Shown one piece after another: positions 57,714 to 64,000 of a stretch of 64,000 nt of DNA; within the stretch, counting starts at the first letter, position 1; every line of letters starts with the position of its first letter. Origin of the DNA: Leptodactylus fallax (lineage: Eukaryota > Chordata > Amphibia > Anura > Leptodactylidae). The position numbers were made by a program, and so were the translations under genes. The notes under the pieces are model-generated. The model saw only the letters and a list, made by a program, of their open reading frames with translations, had not been told where the DNA came from and did no database searches. Location: contig CAMRHE010000359.1 in NCBI GenBank assembly GCA_947044405.1, positions 1,355,001-1,419,000 on the forward strand, given 5' to 3'.

Positions 57714-60258
57714 GAATGACTCGCTTCACAGCATTCCAGTCCATCTGACTTGGTGTTGAAGTCTTCCTGCATAGGATTCCAACTGCTGCTGCAATGTCAG
57801 GCCTTGTAGCGCTGCTAATGTACAGCAATTTCCCTATTGCTTTCCTGTACTGAATGTTAGTTGGTAGTGGCGTATCTTGGCTGTCTATCTTCTTCAGGTA
57901 GTTGGTTTCTATGGGAGATTTTATTGGTTTTGCATCTTCCATTCCAAATGTCTCAATTATCTCTTGTATTTTGAGCTTTTGGTTCAGAAGGAAGCTGCCA
58001 TCTTCCTCTCTCTCAATCTGAATGCCAAGATAATTATTTACGTTGCTAAGATCTTTGGTCTCAAAGTGCTGATTTAGGGTTTGGAGTATTTCTCCTTCAT
58101 CCCCTTCTTGCTTGAAACAAATCAGAATATCGTCCACATAAATGAGTACATAGATCCACCTGTCTGCCAATTTCTTTGTGTATAAACAGGGGTCTGCTTT
58201 ACGCCTCTGAAAGTCCTCCTGTGTAAGCACTTCATTTATTCTCATATTCCATGCTATGGCGGCTTTCTTTAGACCATATATACTCCTCTGTAGTTTGCAT
58301 ACTAGGTCTGGCCTTTGCTCATCTTTGAATCCTGGTGGTTGTTCCATGTAGATATCTTCTGCTAACTCGCCATGTAGAAACACTGTTTTTACATCAAAGT
58401 GTCTTACTTGCATTTTCTTTATTGCTGCTACTGTCAGCAAAGTTCTTATTGTAGCATGTTTGACTACTGGCACAAATGTCTCATCATAGTCCTCTCCATA
58501 TTTTTGAGAATATCCCTTGGCTACGAGTCTTGCTTTGTATCGCTCCACTGTACCATCTGCATTGTATTTTACTTTGTAAGTCCATTTACAACCTATGGAT
58601 TTCCTTCCAGGTGGTAGTTCTGTAAGTGTCCATGTTTTAGTGTCATGCCTGGATTTTATCTCTTCCTTTGCAGCCTTTATCCATTTACTGGCTTCCCCTT
58701 CTGAAAGCTGAGATATGTCTTCCCAAGTTGCAGGTTCATTAGCACTGGCAGTGTTTGCCTTGTATGAGAGACGTACAGGTGGTTTACCTTCATTCTCTCT
58801 CATCGAGCGTCTTGGTTCTGTGTGTGAGCTTGGTTGTGTCTGTTCTTCATTACTGATGGATTCTGCGCTCACTTCAACTGTTTGTTCGGAAGTTACAGAT
58901 GTTGGCTGATCAGTGTCAGTTTTCTCTTCTGTTCTTACTTCCTCTGTTGTCATTACATTGTCTCTCAGATCTTCAACCAAAGTTATGCTGTTGCTAATGG
59001 TAACCTTGTCAGTTTTGGGATTTAGGATTCTGTAACCCTTAACATTGTCACTGTATCCAACAAAGACGCCTTCAAATGCTCTGTTTTGAAGTTTGGTGTA
59101 TTTTTCTTATGGAATGTAGATGAACGCCTTGCATCCAAAAACTCTTAGATGTTTTACACTCGGCTTCTCATTGTGCCACAGTTCATATGGAGTTTTCTCC
59201 ATTGTTCTAGAGAAGAGTCTGTTTTGCAAATAAGTGGCTGTCATTGCTGCTTCACCCCAATATTTTTGTGGTAATCCAGAGTCTGTCAGCATGCATCTGA
59301 TCATTTCAGTCAGAGTTCTGTTCTTTCTTTCAGCTACCCCGTTTTGCTTGGGTGTGTAGGGGACTGTCTTTTGATGCTCTATTCCATTCTGCTTTAAGTA
59401 CTCTTGAATTTTATGTCTTGTGAATTCACCTCCATTGTCACTCCGAAGTATGAAAGGTTTTCTCTGAAACTTTTTATTTGTCCTTACTACATAGTCCTGT
59501 AATTTGTCAAAAACTTCACTCTTGTGTTGCATTAGGTAAGTGACTGTGTATCTTGAATAGTCATCTATGAAAGTCACTATGTACCTGTTGCCTCCAGGTG
59601 TAGGTGGGTTTAGGGGACCACATACATCACTGTGAACTAGGTCAAGAGGTCTTGAAGCTCTATTGTGACTTACTTTAGAAAGTGTTGCTCTTGTAGCTTT
59701 GGATTTGATGCAACATTCACATTTAACAATAACTGAACAAGGGGATACTGTTAGATCCTTTGTCAGATTCCTCTTTTGTAGTTCCTGTATGCATTCTGGG
59801 TGTCTGTGACCTAAATGCCTGTGCCACATGTGTATACAGTCATTGTGCTTATGTGTGCATAGTCTCACCTGCTCCTTCACTGTGTTGAGGTGATATAGAT
59901 GATCATCCAACTTGGCACTTGCTATCTTCTGCTTGCCATCTAGGATAGAACACTTGTCACCTTGGAATTTTACAGTGAGTCCTTTGCTTGTCAGACGCTT
60001 CACAGATAACAGTCCTCCTTCTAGATCAGGAACATAAAGTAAATTTTTTACTGGTATTGCTAAATTGTGTCCCGCATCGTTGGGGCATACAAGGGTTCCA
60101 TTCCAATATCCTTCTGCACATATTTTACTCCCATCTGCGAGGCAAATAGTCTCTTTGTTATTCAGATCAAGTTCTGTGAAAAAACGTCTATCACTTGTCA
60201 TGTGACTGGTTTCTCCAGAGTCAATGCACCAGCCTTGCAATTTATGGTTGCCTGTCAC
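57714..60258 (-). pseudogene. Copia pol: protease, integrase, reverse transcriptase
   Basis: One frame with a single stop. Protease motif WCIDSGETSHMT is near 60,230; the active-site DSG is kept, with Glu where Ala or Thr is usual. GAG-pre-integrase and zinc region are MWHRHLGHRHPECI ... CECC (59,690-59,840). The integrase core has Asp in VHSDVCGPL, Asp in LRSDNGGEF and Glu in NGVAERKNRT, 35 residues between the last two. A TAA at 59,107-59,109 follows GCKAFIYIP; the frame then continues through 42 codons into the reverse transcriptase, with VKTVFLHGEL and the catalytic YVDD in LIYVDDILI near 58,125. The gene is then cut by the LTR at 57,387-57,713. Function in the intact family: polyprotein processing, cDNA synthesis and integration. 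Confidence 0.93.
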
Positions 60259-61054
60259 TTTAAATGTGGCATTTCACTACCCTTCACTTGAATCAGAAAT
60301 TGTGGCTTTGACTTTCTGCTTAGTATAAGAGGGATGCTGCTCATCTGCTCTGCTTTCCATATAGTGCAGTCTTTCTTTATGTGTCCTTGTCTGTGACATC
60401 TAAAGCACACTCTGGTTTCCTTCCTGTGTGACCTTGATTCTGTAGCTTTAAGAGCTGTCTTGGACTGAGTTTCTGTATAATCATGTGTAAAGTCCTTTCT
60501 TCGCTGATACTCATCTATGAGCCTGGTCTTTACGAATGTTAGTGTCAGATCTGTCTCAGGCCGTGTCTCCAGCGCATTGATCAGTGCAGTGTATGTGTCA
60601 GGTAAACTGCATAATAAAATGGCTGCGGTGAGACTGTCTGTTATATTCTCACCAACTGATCTGAGTTGTGTGATCACTTCCAGCATGGCATTAATATGCT
60701 CTTGCATGTCCTGCTCTCTGCTAAGCCTCATTTTGTAGAGTTTCCTTAGCAGAAATAACTTGCTGTTTAAACTGGATCTCTCATGCAGTCTTTTCAGTAA
60801 TCCCACATGCCTTTCGCTGTATTCTCACTGCGTATGTGAATAAGCTGATCATCTTCTACTAGTAAGCTTATAGTGGCCCGCGCCCGTCTGTTTTTCCTGT
60901 CCCAGTCCTGATAATTATCTTGTGGTCTCTCTGTAGTGATAACTTCCCACAAGTCATCCCTGGATAATAGCATTTCCACTTTAAATTTCCATAGCTGATA
61001 ATTGTCATTGTTCAGCTTGGCCACTGATAGTTTAGGTTCTGAACTACAGGCCAT
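60255..61054 (-). pseudogene. Copia gag with frameshift
   Basis: Starts at an ATG at 61,054 (MACSSEPKLSVAKLN) with the copia gag N-terminal pattern NDNYQLWKFKVEMLL. A frameshift near 60,795-60,806, after AKGMWD, moves the frame. The second part carries the capsid-like segment and a CCHC zinc knuckle CFRCHRQGHIKKDC (spacing C2C4H4C) near 60,390. It ends at 60,255 in a different frame from pol. Most copia elements use one gag-pol frame, so this is probably a second indel near 60,270; programmed shifting cannot be excluded. Confidence 0.9.
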
Positions 61055-61230
61055 TCTCCCTCCTTTATATATATAAGAACAGTCTTACTTGTGTACAGGA
61101 GATGTCTCTGTGGAAACTTCCTTATGTCGATCTCTGCATCTGCCGCACTGTCTTCCGTTCTGGACTTCGCTCTGCCTGGGCCGCTTCTGGTTACTGGGGT
61201 TTATCCGGTTACTGGGGCTTCATCTGATCA

Positions 61231-61244
61231 CTGGGCCCATAACC
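61231..61244 (-). other. Copia primer-binding site, initiator tRNA-Met anticodon region
   Basis: The 14 bases CTGGGCCCATAACC directly next to the 5' LTR equal the anticodon stem-loop stretch of eukaryotic initiator tRNA-Met. On the element's strand the site reads GGTTATGGGCCCAG. Drosophila copia is known to use an internal, half-tRNA primer of this kind, so the element probably does the same. Confidence 0.88.
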
Positions 61245-61547
61245 TGTTGCAGAGTGCGATTGCTGGATGTGGCAGAATCAAAACCAGATAGGCAATGGTA
61301 TATAACAGGAACAGACTTTACTGAAACATGAATGTAGTAAGAGAAAGTCCCCTCACATGGTGAATAACAGATCTAGTTCAGCACACACTAACAATACAGG
61401 AAGAGTATATCAATAGCATCAAAACAAACAAAGTACAGAGTGTCTACAGATAAACATTTAGTAACAGCTACATCTAGTGTCATAAATGTGAACTGCAGTC
61501 AGTCCAGCAGATATAGAGATGAAGCTGGCTGTTACATATCTCCAACA
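61245..61547 (-). repeat. Copia 5' LTR
   Basis: 303 bp. In element orientation it begins TGTTGGAGATATG and ends CAACA next to the primer-binding site. The leader to the gag ATG is about 176 bases after the site. Confidence 0.95.
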
Positions 61548-61682
61548 GAGAGGCGTACTGGCGACCTCCCGTCTCCAGAAACAGCAAAACGGAACATCAC
61601 CAGAAAATCAGAAAATGTGCCTGGGGCGGTCACAGGGGGTTTAGCTTAGTGTTAAAGTTTTAGATTATGCCAGACAACCCCT

Positions 61683-62240
61683 TTAAGAAAGGGAGGCATC
61701 TTGCCATAGCCTTTGCTCAACAGACACCTGTTGACCATACGCTGGACCAGGCACCTCTTTGCTCCCTGCTTTATCTTCACTTCACCACCTGTGGTAGTGC
61801 TTTTGCTGCAAAAAGTAGCAGAACCGTCAATATAGTTTACTGAACATGATGAACCAGTATTTTAATCTCCAGCACCAACCTGACCCACATCAAACACATA
61901 TGAACCACCTGAGCAACCAGGTTCAATCATACATGGATTATGCACTTTCTCTGGCAGATACTCTCAACCGTGACCCCATGGATTTTTGGTCAGCAGATTG
62001 GACCAATGGCAGGAGCTGGCCCAGTTTGCCATCAATGTACTGTTTCTACACCCTCCATTGTATTTTCAGAAAGATCATTCAGTGAGGCAGGTGATATGAT
62101 CACACCGAAGAGGACAGGATTGTCCACTACAAGTGTGGAAAATATTACTTTTGTGAAATGAATGAGATATGGATTGGTGAGGATTTTCACACACCCCAGG
62201 CTCATGCCAATGAACAGATCTGTTATTGCTGACAGTGGGG
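61683..62240 (+). pseudogene. hAT transposase remnant, C-terminal dimerisation domain
   Basis: Continues the hAT gene split upstream. Reads RHLAIAFAQ near 61,690; NRDPMDFWSADW near 61,968; then, in another frame, SIVFSERSFSEAGDMITPKR near 62,055-62,115, TGLSTTSVENITFVK and MNEIWIGEDF. SER.FS.AG followed by a basic and hydrophobic repeat is the hallmark of the hAT C-terminal (Dimer_Tnp_hAT) domain. Stops and frameshifts (61,840, 62,040, 62,160) make it non-functional. Confidence 0.85.
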
Positions 62241-62244
62241 ACTG

Positions 62245-63360
62245 GTTATCACTAGCCCAATGATGCAACTATCTGCCTGTCTATCATGTTACATACTATC
62301 CTGCTACCACTACTCTTACTACCCCTACATAGCCAACTCCTGCCTAGTCCAACGTTAGTGCTCCATAAGGTACTGCTACTGGAAACTCAACCCACCCTGC
62401 ACAGGGCAGATATAAGAATAACAAACCTGAGACTGGTCCAAAAAAGGGATATTTTTTGGCTTTAAAAAAAAAAAAAAAAATCCATTGCTTCTTCACTTTC
62501 CAAGACTATCAGGAACACTGACACTGACACATGTAGTTGTGGTGTGTGTATATATATGTTTGTAAAAGCCATTCATTCTTCCGATGCCACTGTGTATGTA
62601 AAAACACCAGAAGGCATGTCAGTGACTGACTCCTATCTCTCTCCACTGAAAACACATGCATACTCACTCGACAACTTGACTGGTACAGCACGCTATAGAG
62701 TTATGCTATTTACATAGCATGACAGTCATTGAAGGCTATGAAAATAGAGTAGTATTGAGAACAAATTGTCTCATTTACTAAACAGGTGTAGCGCGCCTAA
62801 TGTTAGTTTGGTGCTTGCTACAACTTCATGCATATATTAGATGTGAATGACAAGGTAAACAGCAACAGTTAAAAACATCGCATGGAAAAGTTAAATGCAT
62901 GAAATATGTTGATGGAAAATGATTTGTACATAGGAAAATGAAGCTCAATTTATGGCTTGTATTCAAATTGATGTTTTTCCATTATTGCTATAAGATTATC
63001 AATATAAGAGCTGTTCATCTTCTTGAAGAAAATATTCCGGCAAATGGTTCTAAAGGATATTTTTTAACATACTTGAAAACACAGCATATTACATCCACTC
63101 CAAAAATCCATTAATTCAGCTTTGTTCAAAGAACTTAGTCTTTTCACCATAATTTTTTTTTTGATAACACATTGGATAGCAGGATAGGAGAGGCTCTTAG
63201 CAACTAGTAGGTATACAACAGGGAAAGCTGCATCTTTGCTCTACATAATAATAAACTCATGTGTTGAGAGATCCTTAGTACTGTACATTTTTAGCTAAGC
63301 CTTTTTTTCAAATGGAACTATTTCATAATGATTTTTTCATTCCTAATAAATGATCAATTT
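62245..63360. other. Unassigned AT-rich stretch
   Basis: Poly-A near 62,464-62,480 and a short GTGTGTATATATAT tract near 62,545. No recognisable gene or repeat boundary. Confidence 0.4.
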
Positions 63361-63367
63361 GTTTTAA

Positions 63368-63873
63368 AGAGGACCTTTCACCACCTCCACCCACCCCAGT
63401 TCTTAGCATTTGTTAATAGTCGCTGCTTTACTGTTTCTAGCACAGTTGGAATTTTTTTCTCTAGCCCCCACCATTCCTGAGCAATCAGTGCGGTTAAAGG
63501 GGATTTCCAGTTTTAGCAAATAAATATTTGTGTAATTTAAATTCATTTTGGTGAATGATATGCTATTTAGGCTCTGTACTGTCAGGAGGGCGGTGCCAGG
63601 CAGGAACAGACCAGGGGTGTGATTCTGAGATCTGACACTGTCCACTTCTGCTTGGAGTTCTGAGTCATGCCTCCTTGCCTGCTCTGGATTGACACCACCC
63701 ACCTGACAGTACAGTGTCTAAGTAGCATATCAGACACCAAAAAAGAACAGCACTTATTTCTCAGGAATGGTGGGGTCTAGAAAAAAAATTCCAACTGTGC
63801 CAGAATCAGTGAATCAGTACCTATTAAATATCACAAAAGAGCTGGAATTAGCGGAAGTGGTGGAAGGCGCTCT
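63368..63873. mobile_element. TTAA-flanked foldback element, about 506 bp
   Basis: Starts AGAGGACCTTTCACCACCTC after TTAA (63,364-63,367) and ends GAAGTGGTGGAAGGCGCTCT before TTAA (63,874-63,877). The ends are inverted with about four changes in 21 bases. Inner arms include CCCCACCATTCCTGAGCAA / CAGGAATGGTGGGG. No coding capacity. Confidence 0.78.
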
Positions 63874-63877
63874 TTAA

Positions 63878-64000
63878 GTCTGAGGCCCGTCTTCGGAAAT
63901 GAAGTTTTTTGGGTTTTTTTTTTTTGCAGATTTTGCTTTGAGCCAAAGCCAAGAGTGACTATAAAAGGTGTAAGAAATATATAGGAAGTACTCATACTTC
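63878..64000. repeat. Foldback repeat, family A, cut by the window end
   Basis: Follows the same TTAA (63,874-63,877) that ends the previous element. Reads GTCTGAGGCCCGTC, TTTGCAGATTTTGC, GAGCCAAAGCCAAGAG and ATATAGGAAGTACTCATACT up to the end of the window. Confidence 0.7.

Larger units (their letters stand above)
55875..61547 (-). mobile_element. Full-length Ty1/copia LTR retrotransposon
   Basis: A 5,673-bp element on the minus strand with two LTRs (55,875-56,179 and 61,245-61,547), both starting TGTTG and ending CAACA. It is flanked by the 5-bp duplication GAGAG (55,870-55,874 and 61,548-61,552). Gene order gag, protease, integrase, reverse transcriptase, RNase H is the copia order, with integrase before reverse transcriptase. 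Removing two nested insertions leaves about 4.7 kb. By hand count the LTRs differ at about 25-30 of 305 positions, so the insertion is not recent. One gag frameshift, one pol stop and two insertions inactivate it. Confidence 0.95.
55345..61682. mobile_element. TTAA foldback element (family R) hosting the copia element
   Basis: Starts AGGGGCAAAAAAATATTTT after TTAA (55,341-55,344) and ends CCAGACAACCCCT before TTAA (61,683-61,686). Without the copia insertion it would be about 660 bp. The left portion matches the half copy at 18,260-18,570 (TGGGTTAATAAGTGCACCCA). No transposase. Confidence 0.75.

Overview
The window looks like intergenic DNA from a large vertebrate genome, most likely a frog or toad. 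No host protein gene, tRNA or rRNA could be recognised. Nearly everything identifiable is transposable element: Tc1/mariner transposons with TA duplications, hAT elements with 8-bp duplications, TTAA-flanked foldback repeats, L2 and Tx1-type L1 LINE pieces, one complete Ty1/copia retrotransposon and several solo LTRs. The anuran guess rests on this mix and on recollection of the families. No database search was possible.

Layout. Positions 1-8 kb carry a Tc1 element with an intact transposase (1235-2760), a small hAT MITE with an exact 8-bp duplication (5110-5491) and a broken IR/DR-type Tc1 (5598-7163). From 8.8 to 31 kb there are scattered foldback families. The most frequent two are called A and B here; they share ends reading GGCTAAGGCCCC. 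The same stretch holds a Tc1 with a B element inside it (15362-17196), an antisense L2 (17679-18804), a 5'-truncated L1 (28680-30191) and a near-perfect 421-bp inverted repeat (31191-31611). Positions 34.7-37.7 kb are one hAT-type element, duplication GACTTATG, stuffed with GC-rich minisatellite. Positions 38.7-43.9 kb hold more A and B copies and a 969-bp solo LTR.

Two nests dominate the right half. At 44,595-49,824 a TAGAGATGAGCGAA-ended hAT element (duplication ATTTTAAT) contains a second hAT-like element, which contains a Tc1 derivative and a third hAT element. At 52,985-62,240 a broken hAT transposase is split by an L2 LINE and by a TTAA foldback element. The foldback contains a full-length copia element (55,875-61,547, minus strand, duplication GAGAG). 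The copia is itself split by two LTR-like insertions with 5-bp duplications. The duplications give the relative order of events.

The only open reading frame that looks fully functional is the Tc1 transposase at 1412-2428. The other transposase and retroelement genes have stops, frameshifts, deletions or insertions. I found no clearly new biological system. The strongest leads are the dated nests, the minisatellite-bearing hAT elements, the B-Tc1-B composite, and the copia primer site matching the anticodon region of initiator tRNA-Met.
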